64,000 nucleotides of DNA from Rhynchonema sp. JSB1_4 (GCA_030248065.1 JASAMV010008948.1:178734-242733); one strand, 5' to 3'; counted from the first letter of the stretch, positions 33,969 to 57,314 are shown. Numbers and translations: made by a program. Notes: a model not told the origin generated them from the letters alone.

Positions 33969-36900
33969 ATGGCATTCTTGAGATCGACGGCCGCTCACGA
34001 CTCAGACTGGGACTCGGCCAGTGATGATGGTGTAATTCAATCATCAGATGAAGATGATGCAAAAGGTGATGTTTCAATTATGTGCAGCTTCAAAATTGTC
34101 TAGGTTCTGTCGAAATTTGACGTTTATTTTTGTTCCATCCCAGCGGTTCAACGGTGTTGCTTTTTGGTGCCCATTTCGATCTGTTTTCACTGATTTGAGG
34201 TCGTCAAAGTCATAAGTGGCCCCAAACGGTACTCGGCCGGGTTTTATGACGCGTACGTCTGTACGCGTACACCACTTGAGCAAAGATCACACGACAATAG
34301 TTGCACATAATTTTCCAGGCGGCTCATCCAGCAAGCGCCTCTGTTTGAAACCGCAACGTGCGCCTGGCAGCAGCGCGGCAGCAACGTCAAACAGCAACAA
34401 AAATGCAATTTGGGCTGATGTGTTGGCTGAAGAGGGACTCACGGACAGCTTGAATCGCAATGTTATGGTTGGTGTTTGTCAGGACAAAATGCATGTTGTT
34501 GTGAACCGACTCCATGTTTTGGCAGGAAACAAACTTCGTTGATCACGGACTGTGTGAAGCACTTTTGGCGTAGTCAAACTTTCTGGCTTTGGGGCAGCAC
34601 GAATTATTCTCAATCCAAAGGTCACGGACTGCATTCGGCCGCGAATGAAAAGTCTCTAAACACGACAAATAAGAAACGGTACTTTACGTCAGTACAGCCT
34701 GCGTGGAATCATGCTATCCGATGTTTCAGCACACTACGAAAAGCACGAACGCGCAGTTTGTGAATCGATCCGTAGAGTCGTACGAAGCTCCGATCATTGC
34801 GCCGTCCAAACAAGCGGAGGAGGAGAACACTAAGGAAAAAGAGAAAACATTGCAATCAAAGCTGGATGCCGAATTGGATAATTATCACAAAGCGGGTACT
34901 GAACAAAATACGACCGTTGAAGCGGCTGATGCTGAGATGACCACAGGTTGCTGTGATGGACTTTTGTTTGTAGCTTGTTGAGACCATCAAGTTTGGCTGG
35001 CGCATATACTGCATTCGCGGATCGAGTCTAAACTTGTCAATTTTTCATTGGATTTTGCGACTGAGCTCGTTTGCAGATTTCGCACCGATAGAGTCCGCGG
35101 TAATGAGTTTCTTATTTGTTCAGCAACGTCCGATGTCAGCAAAAAACAGCGCCCAACGACACCTACAGATGACGACTTATTCTCACCGACCGCCGCAGAT
35201 TTGGACCAGGTTGAGAAAGTGCTCGTGCGTCCGCAAAAGGTGCGGTTAATTGGCTTTGTTTGTGATTTTTTTAGTGTGATTTAGGACATCAGAACAAAAA
35301 CGCTATGTTTGGCAAGTTTGACTTGAAATATTAATAAAATTTCAGCGCAAGCACAGTGACAACAGCCAACCCAGTGACACGCATCATTGGCACAGGGGAT
35401 CACATCACCAACAACGTGGCCGAGGTCGTGGACATGGACCGCCGAGAGGTCGCGGTGCTGCGCACAACAGGTCAGTGGCAATATACGTTGCACCGACCTT
35501 TAGGCCAAGTGCTGAGTTTTATCCAATTTCAGGGGTCGAGGCGGTGCGAGAGGCGGCCGTGGGCATCACCATCATTTTCCTCCACCCAATATCCCACATG
35601 AGCCGATTGTGACCGGTGTCAAGTTGGATCCGAATGCCAGTGCTGAATGTATGGTTGAACAGCTGTCTCATGTGCTCAGGGAAAATAATGTGGTTGGTCT
35701 TTGTGTGCTTAGCAGGTGCGCTGATGCATGCACCAGCCGGCTGTGAAAACGCATTAAACAGTCAGGAATAGTCATAGTTGCAGTAAGTCACGAAGTTAAT
35801 GCCACAGACAACATTGAAGCATTTAGGGCTCAAGCTCAACTAAAGATATTTGCAGATTTACAACAAGTGAAACGTTTCACCTGATTACCGATGTTATGCC
35901 ATTAGAAAAAAAATTGGAAAGTACGGGGCAAAGCTGGGTCGCGTGCTAATTGGGGACATAATTCCCGCTTTGCACCTGAAAAGTTCAAAATGGTTTTGAT
36001 TTTGGTATCTGATCGATCTGCTTTTTGAAGGTGAATTCCTTAGCCAGAGGTGTTCTCACCGATGAGGCCTGGCACCTCGTCTGTCTGTGAAAACAGGCCG
36101 AGACGGGCGGAACTCACTGCTGTTACATTATTTGTCAGTTCGTACCTAGAACACAAATAGCTTGGTGGTGTGTGAATTGCACCTGATCTTTATAATCACA
36201 AATTTTTCTTTCCATCAGGACTTACTCAAACGTTGCGTCGAGCAGTTGGGCAACGCCAAAATGATCCAGCTGTACGAGGACACGTGCAAGGTGGAGGAGT
36301 CTGGTGGCATGATGGTGAATGACAACTCGCGACGTCGCACACCCGGCGGAGTGTTCTTGTTCCTCTTGCGCGCTGATGAGACAATACCGAAACCGACACT
36401 GGTGAGTTGTCGTGATAAGTTTGTGATTTTGTCTTTGGATAAACGTGGCGCCAATGGTGCAGCAGGGGGGTGGGGGTCCCCCTAGGTACAGTAGGTAGGT
36501 AGGTTGACGCTCCATCTTGGTACAGTAGGTAGGTCGCCGCCCCCGGCTGGTACAGTAAGTTGCGATTTTTGCCTCAAAACAGTATAAAATCGGTATTTTT
36601 TCAATCCAAATAGGCGAAAAATCGCGCGCTACGCGCAAATTGGCGTTTTAGAGTACATTTTCATCAATATTTAGACCTAAAAAGTTTTGTTGCCCCCTAA
36701 GTCGGCCGGTACAGTAGGTAGGTTGCCGCCCCACATTTTTGGTGGTACATTGCGCTCTTTTTGGCTGCGCCGGGGCAGCATCTGTATCTTTCGATCTTTG
36801 TGTGTTATATGCGAGCTCTGCTGGGCGTCTGACGTTTCCGTACCAAGATGGAGGCGCAAGATTTTAATTCGAGTTTTCATGTTCCCGTGCTATTTTATCA

Positions 36901-37519
36901 CAACTAATGTTTCAAAATGCGATCTTCAACGATCAAAAGAATGAAGAACGCAAAGTGGCACGAGCCCGGCGCAGACTGCAGCGTCGTGGACAGGGGGAGG
37001 ATTTCAGCGCCGATTTGAAAGATGTTAGTTAATGTCAAGCAGACAGAGAGTAAAGAGAGAATTGAAGATAAACATAACATTAAGGTGAATTATTTTACAC
37101 AAACGTAACGTTTAAATAATTTACGTCCCAACACTTTGTCAGATGCAACTGTTGATCGAAAGTGACAAGAAGCGTCGTCAGGGTCACGTGATTGGCGGTG
37201 CTGGTCAGCAGCCTGCCAAGGATACGAACATGGAGGATGAATCAAACAAGGTTGGTGAGGACAAGCTGATGGTTGTGGCGGTACAAATGAGTTTGTTTAA
37301 AGCCCGTTTCAAACTTTGATGTCGCACCGGCCTTTGATTTCAATAAGCTTTGTTCCAAACTTGACAAAATGAGAATACTTATTATCAAAGGATCCAAAAT
37401 TGGACCATAACGGCGCGAAAGCTGACGATGCCGCAGACGAGCTGGATGACGAAGAACATCAGCAGCAATTTGAAGAGCTGGATAAATTTTTGTATGGGGA
37501 GGAAGCTATGACGCAATGA
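33969..37519 (+). CDS. PHAX: Phosphorylated adaptor for RNA export
   Basis: PHAX bridges capped U snRNA, the cap-binding complex and CRM1 for nuclear export. Exons: 33969-34065, 34319-34467, 34730-34946, 35124-35239, 35346-35470, 35533-35689, 36219-36401, about 36874-37023, 37143-37250 and 37391-37519, giving about 476 residues. Diagnostic parts are NKNAIWADVLAEEG, TLQSKLDAELDNY, the RNA-binding domain with SRRRTPGGVFLFLL, and the basic ERKVARARRRLQRRG. Exons 5-6 encode an RGG/histidine-rich insert (RGRGRGHGPPRGRGAA) not typical of vertebrate PHAX. The start of exon 8 is uncertain because no good acceptor precedes it, and exon 10 uses TCAAAG. Two donors are GTTGGT. Confidence 0.88.
36470..36760. 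mobile_element. GTACAGTAGGTAGGTTG-type MITE in PHAX intron 7
   Basis: Words GGTACAGTAGGTAGGTTG near both sides of an AT-rich core containing ATCGCGCGCTACGCGC. Relatives lie at about 3160-3490, 56468-57314 and 57740-58010. Exact ends and a target duplication could not be fixed. Confidence 0.6.
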
Positions 37520-37779
37520 AGTCTTTTCTGGTCACAAAAATACTGCGTCGATAAATCGACTGAATTTGTTCAAACATTATTTTTATATTTTTGTATTCCT
37601 TTGTTTTTTCCTTGCGTTTATTGATTCGTTATCATTGTTATTGTTCTGTTGGTGATTTTTTCTGTGATTTTTTACCTATCACTAGTACGCTTCGCGTTGC
37701 GAGTGGCATGAGCTGATGAACTTGTGGTATTGACTGGACTGAGTCCATTCTTCTTTTCTACTTGTTTTGAGCGAGAAAA

Positions 37780-37860
37780 AATAAAATTTTAAGTCGTCGG
37801 AAAGTCGCGCGATTTTCGAGGTTTCAAATATCTACATTACCGCTCGTTATTTACAATAAA
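37780..37860 (+). promoter_or_regulatory. Polyadenylation signals downstream of PHAX
   Basis: AATAAA occurs at 37780-37785 and at 37855-37860, in the 404 bp between the PHAX stop and the ANKRD16 start. Either could end the PHAX transcript just before the proposed trans-splice acceptor of ANKRD16. Confidence 0.5.
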
Positions 37861-37916
37861 ATAGAACGTTGCGGATTGAAAATTATGATTTACGTTTATA
37901 CTAATAAAGCATGCGC

Positions 37917-37922
37917 CTTCAG
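37917..37922 (+). promoter_or_regulatory. Candidate trans-splice acceptor of ANKRD16
   Basis: CTTCAG ends one base before the ATG at 37924. No upstream coding exon or donor is apparent. In nematodes this spacing is typical of a spliced-leader acceptor of a downstream operon gene. A short 5' UTR intron is the alternative. Confidence 0.5.
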
Positions 37923-37923
37923 A

Positions 37924-40791
37924 ATGGTGCAGCAAGAAACCTCAGATCCGTTGGCGGCAGTGAATTTAGTCAACGATTCTGCATTGATTCTGGCCGCCCG
38001 GAATGGAGAATTGGATAAATTGCGGTTGTTGATCACAAGATTTGCTGCAGATCATGCGCTGACAGCTGGCAGGTCGGATACGAAACACAATTTGGGGCAG
38101 GTGTTGGCAGCACATTCGAATAAATATGGTATGGTTGTTTGTCACCCCAACAGTGTGAAATAACTGAATAATCGAAACTGTTGGGGACAAGCCCGTCTGC
38201 TATTAAAGCAGTTTGATGTAATCTGACTGAACTGCTGTCTGTGTGAAGATCCAGGTGATTTTCCATGCCAAGAAATTGTGCTTCAAAAATGTTTCGCAAC
38301 GAGCATAACAGCAGCAGAAGGACTGGAAATCCAATTCAATGTACTCAATACACGTGACCAGCGCAGTCCTCAGAAAACAAACCACAATTTTCAAAATCGC
38401 ACAAAATGTGGAATATCACGTGGTACCGCACTCTGCTCGTTTCATGTGCTCGATTTTTAAAAACCATGCGCCAGATTTGGTGCGCCACACATGGCTGAAC
38501 TTGCAACTTCAGGCAAAACGATTCTGCACGAAGCCGCGCAGCACGGTCACCTCTCAATTGTGCAGACGTGCATCTGTGATTATCGGATGGCGCCAGATTG
38601 CCTGAAACAGGGCGACTGGACACCGTTGATGTTGGCGTGCTCGAAAACGCTCGCCCAGTCACGTGATATTGTTGAGTGTTTGTTGGATAATGGAGCTGAT
38701 TTATACAGGCGAAATAAGGACGGATGGACAGCACTGCATGTGGCGGCCAGAGCTGATAATGTACCTGTTGTGGAATTGTTGATGCGAACGGATGTGAAGG
38801 TTGGTGTTTCCATTGAGTGCGTTTGTGCTGAGTTTATGAGCTGCGCATAGAAACACCCAACAGCGTCTGAATTTTACAAAAACCTGTAACCTTGCTGCCC
38901 GATTGAGGTATCGAGCGTTGCAAACCTAGTTGATGTTATTGGCCTGATTTTGTCCAGTTATTGATCAGTGTGTTTAGCATTGATTTGATTGATTGTTTTT
39001 GCTTATTCCTTCTTTTCTATGCCACCCATGACATATTTGTTTGCCTGGGCCGTAGGCGTAAACTGAACTGCTGTCTAAAACAGTGCGTCGAATTCTCGAC
39101 AGGCGGCTGTCCGCATTCTTGAAACTCGAGGGTACCCGTACAATTGCAATCCCATTGCGCACGCGTGCATTAAACAATGCTTCCTCCCACGTAAGCAATC
39201 CATGCCACAAACTGAGGTCAGCCAGCTGGAAGTGGTCGTCACGCTCCCTCTTTCATTGCGCAGTTGGATTGCGCGCAAGCGTTTTCGAGAAATCGACGTC
39301 TAAATTTTTAAATTTTAGGTTTGTGTAACGCACAGCACCAACGGTCGCACCCCGCTGCACACATGTGCTATGTATGGATGTACACGCACGGCCGAGGTGT
39401 TGTTGCGTGATGTTTCATTGTGTACGCCTGATCAGGTTGACTCATGCGGTACCACTCCGTTTATGGATGCGTGCAGGTGAGCTTATCGGTTAGTTAATGG
39501 CCACACATTCCAAAGATTTTTGCAGTTGTCTGTTAATCGACCTGAATTTGAGTTGACAAGAGTCGTGAGCGACGCATTTTTTGGTTGCTGTCAGTGTGGT
39601 TCCTGGTCCAGCTGGAAAATTTGTGTGCCTCCGTCCTTTTTTGGAGGGAAATTAGTGTACCCCTGGGGGAAGGGGAAGACCCAAATTCAGGAAAAGTCAC
39701 TTATTGAGGTAAAAATTTTGACCTATTTTTGCCCCATTTTGAAAAGAATTCTTCAAAGAAATGGGTATTTTGGCGACTTTTGACAACATTGACCTAAAAG
39801 TCACGTGTTTTAAGTCTTTTACGCAAAAACTGGGGAAATTATTGTTACCGGAGGGGAATTAGTGTATAATGTACCTTTGTCGGGGAAACTAGTGTACCTT
39901 AGGCCCCCTCCCCCAAGGAACTACACTGGTTGCTTTCAAGAATTATGTATGTTATGTACTGTGTCGAGTGACAAGTTAATGGCAGGTTGTTGATGAAAAT
40001 GTCATTAAAAATCATTCATTACATAGCGGTGATATCTGGAGGGTGGGTCACTCACAGTGAAGGTATCACACAAGGCAGCACAAGAAGTCTTGGTTTTTTC
40101 AGATATGGCAGTGTCGACATCGCGAGGCTAATTCGAGAAAAACATAAGGTCCGTTTATTGTTCTACAATGATGATATTTACAACGAGTTCTTGCGATTGG
40201 TATAATAACACTACGCCAACACTAGCCCGATTTCGGAGGTGTGGAACATAAATGTAACACGTTGTAGAATAACGTGGCGCATGAGGATTTTCTCTTTCTA
40301 TTCGTTTTGTAAGCACCTCTCCTTCGAAATCGGGCTCGTGTCGACGTAGTTTGCCTTACTCGTTTCAGTGCAACATTCGTCACCGCGACGAAGCTGGTCG
40401 TGAAGCAGTGCATCTGTCAGCCGAGGCCGGTGCTTGGCCAAGTGTTCGGTACTTGATTGAAGAATGTCATGTACCACTTACAGTTACCGACTCCCAGAGT
40501 ACCATGAACATTGTGCATTTCGCTGTTAAAGAAGGTCATGTGGAATTGCTCCGGTCGTTGAAGCGTCATTGTGACGCTTCTGTCGTTCAGCAGATGTGTC
40601 ACGCAAAGTCACACAAGGGTCGGACACCACTGCATTTAGCTGCCATGTCCAGACACCCGGAGATGGCGGAATATTTGTTGTTGGATTGTGCAATTCGTGA
40701 TAATGAACCTGATGATCAGGGGAATATGGCTAGATCATATGCGAAAAATTTGTTGGTGAAGAAAGTTTTGGAGAAATATTGTTCGAGTTAG
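37924..40791 (+). CDS. ANKRD16: Ankyrin repeat protein, ANKRD16 orthologue
   Basis: ANKRD16 is an ankyrin-repeat cofactor of alanyl-tRNA synthetase, reported in mammals to capture serine mis-activated by the enzyme and prevent mistranslation. Exons: 37924-38128, 38513-38799, 39319-39476, 40103-40148 and 40369-40791, giving 372 residues in frame (the human protein is about 361). Identifying stretches are GKTILHEAAQHGH, CLKQGDWTPLMLAC, NKDGWTALHVAARAD, NGRTPLHTCAMYG, CGTTPFMDACRYGSVDIARL and KGRTPLHLAAMSRHPEMAEY. About eight to nine ankyrin units are visible. The order and the CLK-DWTPLM signature favour ANKRD16 over a generic ankyrin protein. Exon 2 ends at GTTGGTGTTT, the same donor as PHAX exon 2. 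Confidence 0.85.
39592..39928. mobile_element. hAT-type MITE in ANKRD16 intron 3
   Basis: Ends CAGTGTGGTTCCTGG and CAAGGAACTACACTG. The target duplication GTTGCTGT/GTTGCTTT matches at seven of eight bases. The word GGGAAATTAGTGTACC flanks the common core. Confidence 0.85.
40205..40356. mobile_element. Worn MITE with ACTACGCCAACACGAGCCCG ends
   Basis: This is a second copy of the element at 19486-19675. The right end CGTAGTTTGCCTTA is intact and the left end is damaged. It lies in ANKRD16 intron 4, immediately upstream of the exon 5 acceptor. Confidence 0.6.
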
Positions 40792-40840
40792 TCTCTGTCA
40801 TCTGTCTGCCTTTCCAATACACACGGGTATTATTTATTAA

Positions 40841-41006
40841 GGCCGCACTCAGACAAACGCGAAATGCGAAAAGCGAAAAGTTCAGCACAACAGCAACCCC
40901 CACACCCCCCCCCAACACCAAATTCCCAAACAAAAATTTCAAGCTTTTAGTGCGCTTAAACACCAACTTTTCGCTTTTCGCTTTTCGCGTTTGTCTGAGT
41001 GCGGCC
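40841..41006. mobile_element. piggyBac-type MITE, 166 bp, TTAA target
   Basis: Inverted ends begin GGCCGCACTCAGACAAACGC and stay nearly complementary for about 40 bp. TTAA flanks both sides (40837-40840 and 41007-41010), the target used by piggyBac transposases. It lies between the ANKRD16 stop and the PRPF40 start. Confidence 0.85.
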
Positions 41007-41179
41007 TTAAGGTGTGTATAGCAGTGTTTTGTTTAGTTTTTATAAATGTGAGCAATACATAAATATAAAGTTTGTCGATGGGTTATTTGATATTGACATT
41101 ATTATCGCAAATCGGTTTGTTTTCGAATCCGACTGTGGAACAGCTACCGACTCACGTGTGTTCTTATCGCGATCCAATC

Positions 41180-41206
41180 AATAAACTAGTCGAGAGATCG
41201 TTTCAG
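41180..41206 (+). promoter_or_regulatory. Poly(A) signal and candidate trans-splice acceptor of PRPF40
   Basis: AATAAA at 41180-41185 is followed by GTTTCAG ending at 41206, five bases before the ATG at 41212. The arrangement matches that of ANKRD16 and suggests 3' end formation of the upstream message coupled to trans-splicing. A 5' UTR intron cannot be excluded. Confidence 0.5.
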
Positions 41207-41211
41207 CAATA

Positions 41212-53156
<11,945 letters not shown>

Positions 53157-53276
53157 TCATTCAAGCATCAATCTTGGTGTACAGAATCATGTTGGGTGGC
53201 TGGGTATTACGCATACATTTGCGTTAACTGGGTCATTTTGATTTCAGTGCTTGGGAATTGTGAACAAAAGGACCTG

Positions 53277-54004
53277 ATGAGTGGCATATCGGGCCAAAAA
53301 CAGGCATTGCGCAGGGTTGGTCAGCAAACAGCTGAGCAACAGATCATAACCGACCACATATCCAGCTCTTTCTCTGACCAGCCCGCAGCTGACAACCCCA
53401 AAAAGTCAATTGCCAGGGTCAATATTTTATTTGAAGCCGGGGTTTTCAGAAACGACTCCCGGTTAACGCAAAAGTATGGTATTGGTCGCACAATGACCAT
53501 ATAAGAATTCATCAAATCTATCCTGATTTTCACGTTCAGTCACTCTTAACCACTGTGCTATTTGTGATTCTCACAAAACATTTTCACCTGAAAGTAATCC
53601 AGCAGATCAACCACGTTGCCGCAGGTCTGAAACATTCTCTTTACTACATGCTTTGTGTGCGATCACGCAACGCAACGTCATTGCCCCGTCACTTTCTCTC
53701 TTTACGATTCAGGAAAAAAATTTGACCAATTCTTATAAAGTCATTGTACAACCAATATGATGTCATGCTTGTTACGCCTAACGACATAACATTTTTGTGA
53801 ATATTGTTCAGTTAATTGTGTTTCCTTCTAATCAAGTCAATAATCGCTAGTTGCTTCATTGTTGTGTCGGTTTTTTGTGACGTTTATCAGAATCGGTGGA
53901 TGTTGACTCTACTGAAGTGTTTCGCAGTCGTCTCTGTTTGTTTTGTTGTCCCTGTATATTTTTCAGCGTGTGCAATTCAAAACCATTGTCTCATTTGTTA
54001 TTAG
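53277..54004 (+). CDS. Candidate tail-anchored microprotein, 84 aa
   Basis: Two exons, 53277-53417 and 53891-54004, join in phase through GTCAAT and TATCAG. The first encodes a polar, glutamine-rich stretch (SGQKQALRRVGQQTAEQQ, FSDQPAADNPKKSIAR). The second encodes a hydrophobic helix (LLKCFAVVSVCFVVPVYF) and a short cysteine-containing end. This suggests a membrane protein anchored near its C-terminus. The family is not recognised. The ATG lies 120 bp after the PRPF40 stop, with a TTTCAG acceptor 29 bases upstream of it, so it could be the last gene of the same transcription unit. A mariner-type MITE fills the intron. The helix is also compatible with chance translation of T-rich intron sequence. 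Confidence 0.38.
53482..53755. mobile_element. Mariner-type MITE, inverted relative of 43916-44187
   Basis: Ends TTGGTCGCACAATGACC and GTCATTGTACAACCAA, with TA on both sides (53480-53481 and 53756-53757). The interior matches 43916-44187 on the opposite strand along most of its length. Confidence 0.85.
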
Positions 54005-54076
54005 AATGGGTGCGTTGCACACTTATACTTTTCACGTGTCATTTGTTTCTACATCACATCCAAACCACATGGATTA

Positions 54077-54434
54077 GGGTGGACTTAGTGTAAACACGGA
54101 AACCGGAACACGGAAATAATTTCCACACAAAATTATTTCACTCATGTCCGTGTGACGGAAATATTTCCGTGTTCCGTGATTTTTTTATTTTCACGGAACA
54201 CGGAAATATTTCCTTGGACGTTATTGCTGTTCACGTCAACACACAAACTTTTGACTTCAGCACGCTGGCTTTTGTCATCATCACTCGAAAAGCACCGTTT
54301 GCATGCCTGGGTTATTTCCGTGTTCCGTGCCACGGCAATGTTTCCGTGTTCCGTGATTTTGAAAATTTTTCACGGAACACAAAACACGGAAGTATTTCCG
54401 TGTTCCGGTTTGCGTGTTCAACCTAAGTCCGCCG
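54077..54434. mobile_element. PIF/Harbinger-like MITE with CACGGAAATATTTCCGTG words
   Basis: Inverted ends GGGTGGACTTAG and CTAAGTCCGCCG, with TTA on both sides (54074-54076 and 54435-54437). The next ~30 bp (AAACCGGAACACGGAAATA) are also inverted. The interior repeats the self-complementary word ACGGAAATATTTCCGTGTTC. The TTA target suggests PIF/Harbinger, but this rests on three bases. Confidence 0.65.
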
Positions 54435-54819
54435 TTAACTGCGTGATAAACGGCTGAATTGGACAGACGTGGTGGTGTTCTGTCTTATCTTTTGGAAATG
54501 TCAAGCAGTCACCAAACTGGTGAGCACAGCGCTCTGCTCTTACGTTTCTTGCTGCTCACACTTCAGGTTCTCTTTTCTTCATTTCACTTTTTCTTCCTTT
54601 GCACGGCAGCACGAGGATTGCGCAATTTCAGGTGTCCGATGTCCGCCGACCCATATCCAACTATTACCATTCAGCTTCGTTTGGTTAATGTGCAACGCAT
54701 GTCGCATGTGTTATTGTGCAAAAACCACAAAAAAGCCACTGGTTGGATATTATCCCGCTTCTCGCAGGAATTGAATTTTTGTGGGTTAAAAATGGTCATA
54801 AATTGCGCAGATCAAAAAG

Positions 54820-56250
54820 GGCACTTTTGGGGCGCAATTTGGGAGAAATTGGGGGAGGATACCGTACCAGAGAGGTGGCGATACTGTACTTGAGCGCGGG
54901 GGAGGCAAATTGTACCTTTGGATTTGGAGGGAACGAGACCCCCAGCGATCGGCGGGGTAGTACTTGGGGCGGGCCCCCCATTTTAATGGCAATAATGCCC
55001 TAAAAGTACGAATCTTGCGCTGAAACTCGAGAATTATGCTTTTCAAAGGCACAAATAGGTGTTTTTCGACCTCGGAACCCCTAAAAATTGCGAAACACCA
55101 AAAAATGGGCATTTTAGGCCAATTTTCGGCAAAAATGTCAAAAAGTACCCATTTTTAGGCCAATTTTGTTGCAAAATTGCATGCAAAAAAACGACCTTTT
55201 TTCGCCTTTTGACGGACCATAGGGGTATCTTGGGTAGCCTCTGGGGGTATCTCCAGTAACTCCGAAACCTTCCCCCCTCGGGTATCGTGGGTCGATTGGC
55301 CTGCCGCTGCCACCACACTACTGCATGGGCACAATACCTGTTTTGAGACCCAATACCGATACCAGGCATGGACCAATACCCAATATCAAAATCAGACCCA
55401 ATACCAATACCAGGCACAATACCAAACCAATACCACTTGGGTTCCCGGTTAGGGTTAGAGAGATGTCGGGTGTCGGCTGTCGGGTGTCGGGTGTCGGGTG
55501 CCAAAAAAGTGTAGGTGTCGGGTGTCGGGTGTCGGGTACCCCCAGATGTCGGGTGTCGGGTTTTTTCGGACCCGACACCCGACAGCCGACACCCGACACT
55601 TACGGTTCAAAACATCAGTATTGCTTGAGAGAAGAATTTTGAGAGAAAATTTTCTTCGAACCAAATGTTTCCGAAGACGCAGAATATGGCATTTTGGTGT
55701 TTATTTCGTGTGAAAATACTTGAATTCAGTAACTTGAGCCAAAAAATTGCACTCATGATGCTAATGAGCAAAAATTTGCCTGTTTTTGGTCCAAAAACAG
55801 GTGTCGGGTGTCGGGTTTTTTTCAAAAACTAGATGTCGGGTGTCGGGTTTTTTTGCAACTGTCGGGTGTCGGGTGTCGGCTTTTTTTCTGAGATGTCGGG
55901 TGTCGGGTGTCGGGTACTTCCAGATGTCGGGTGTCGGCTGTCGGGTGTCGGGTACCCCCCCGACCTCTAACCCTATTCCCGGTATTGGTTTTGGTATTGG
56001 GTATTGAGTATTGGTTTTAGTATTGGTTTGGTATTGGGTCAGGTATTGGGTTTGGTGCCTGGTATTGGGTTTGGTATTGGGTATTTGCGTTTGGCATCAA
56101 GTATTGATTTTGACCCAATACCTGCGTAAACCCAATACCAATACCAGACGTGAACCAATACCCAATACCAGAATTAGACCCAATACCAGAAACTGGTATT
56201 GGTATTGGTATTGATTGGTATTGGTGCCCATGCCTACTTACGATTATCAC
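54820..56250. repeat. Nested transposon block
   Basis: This gene-free block holds three layers. 55020-55325 is the right part of a CAGTGTGGTGGCAGGCC element in reverse, related to 5880-6170. 55326-56240 is a TATTGG-type element with TGGGCACAATACC and GGTATTGGTGCCCA ends. 55450-55975 is a GTCGGG-type element inserted in the latter. Open frames here are products of the repeat words. Confidence 0.75.
55450..55975. mobile_element. hAT-type MITE with GTCGGGTGTCGG words
   Basis: Ends TAGGGTTAGAG and CTCTAACCCTA, with a perfect 8-bp target duplication TTCCCGGT (55442-55449 and 55976-55983). Subterminal arrays of GTCGGGTGTCGG flank a ~230 bp core shared with 14811-15118. Confidence 0.9.
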
Positions 56251-56467
56251 CTGGCTCAAACGCGCAAGTAACTTGCAAAAATTTAGCTTCGGACGTTTCC
56301 TTTTTTTGTTTTTTGGCAAAAATTGAGCTTGCACCGAAAACTTCAGACTTCCACGTAAAAATCAGGAGGTTCGAAAAACGAAGTCGGTGTCGATCACCAA
56401 ACGTATTTTTGCCATTTTTATATCGATATTTCATGTGCAAATTAGCAAAGTACGGTGCATTCTGCAC

Positions 56468-57314
56468 TAGTGGTGTAGCTACCCAGGCGGGGCGGCAACC
56501 TACTGTACCACCCAAAATGCGGGGCGGCAACCTACCGACTGTACCAGCCGAGCTAGGGGGGGTCATCTGGAAACCGAAATTTTTTATGTCTAAATACTGA
56601 AGAAAATGTGGCCTAAAACACTAATTTCGCGCGCAGCGCGCGATTTTTCGCCATTTGCAGACAAATATGCTAATTTTATGCAATTTTAAGCAAAAAATGA
56701 ATGTTTTGGATGAAAAGTTAGGTGGGGCGGCAACCTACCTACTGTACCAGGGGAGGGGCGGCAACCTACCTCAGTGTAGTACTTGGTCAGGGTGTTGACG
56801 ATAGATAGATGACCAAAGTCCGAAATCTGGGGGGGGTCGACCCAAACTTGTTGACGATAGATAGATGGTGGGGGGGGGGTCGCCAAAAATCAAGGTATAG
56901 TATAGTGCATTAAGTAGGTAATAATGTGTAAATATTAATGAAAATGTGTATAGATGTACTAAATCCGCGCGTAGCGCGCGATTTTTGCCTATTTGTGGTG
57001 AAAAATACCGATTTTGAGCCATTTTGAGGCAAAAATGTCAATTTTGGGTTCGAAATGTGTTGACGATAGATAGATTGTTCCCAAAATTTGTTGACGATAG
57101 ATAGATTTGTCCATATGTGTTGACGATAGATAGATGAAATCAAAAAGTGTTGACGATAGATAGATGAATTTGGGGGGGAACCCCCCCCCCCCCCCCCCCA
57201 ACCCCCCCCCCCCAAGTACTACCCTGACCTACCTACTGCAGGCGAGGGGCGGCAACCTACCTACTGTACCTAGGGGGGGACCCCGCACCCCACCCCCCCC
57301 CAGCTACACCATTG
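56468..57314. mobile_element. hAT-type MITE, GGCGGCAACCTACC word type, hosting another
   Basis: Ends TAGTGGTGTAGCT and AGCTACACCATTG, with a perfect target duplication TTCTGCAC (56460-56467 and 57315-57322). The word GGGGCGGCAACCTACCTACTGTACC occurs near both ends in one orientation. The core contains CGCGCGCAGCGCGCG. A complete ATCTATC-type element is inserted at 56772-57226. Confidence 0.9.
56772..57226. mobile_element. hAT-type MITE with TGTTGACGATAGATAGAT words
   Basis: Ends CAGTGTAGTACTTGG and CCAAGTACTACCCTG, with a perfect target duplication ACCTACCT (56764-56771 and 57227-57234). Six copies of GTTGACGATAGATAGAT in direct orientation flank a core with CGCGCGTAGCGCGCG. It is the reverse of 5254-5726. 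Confidence 0.92.
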
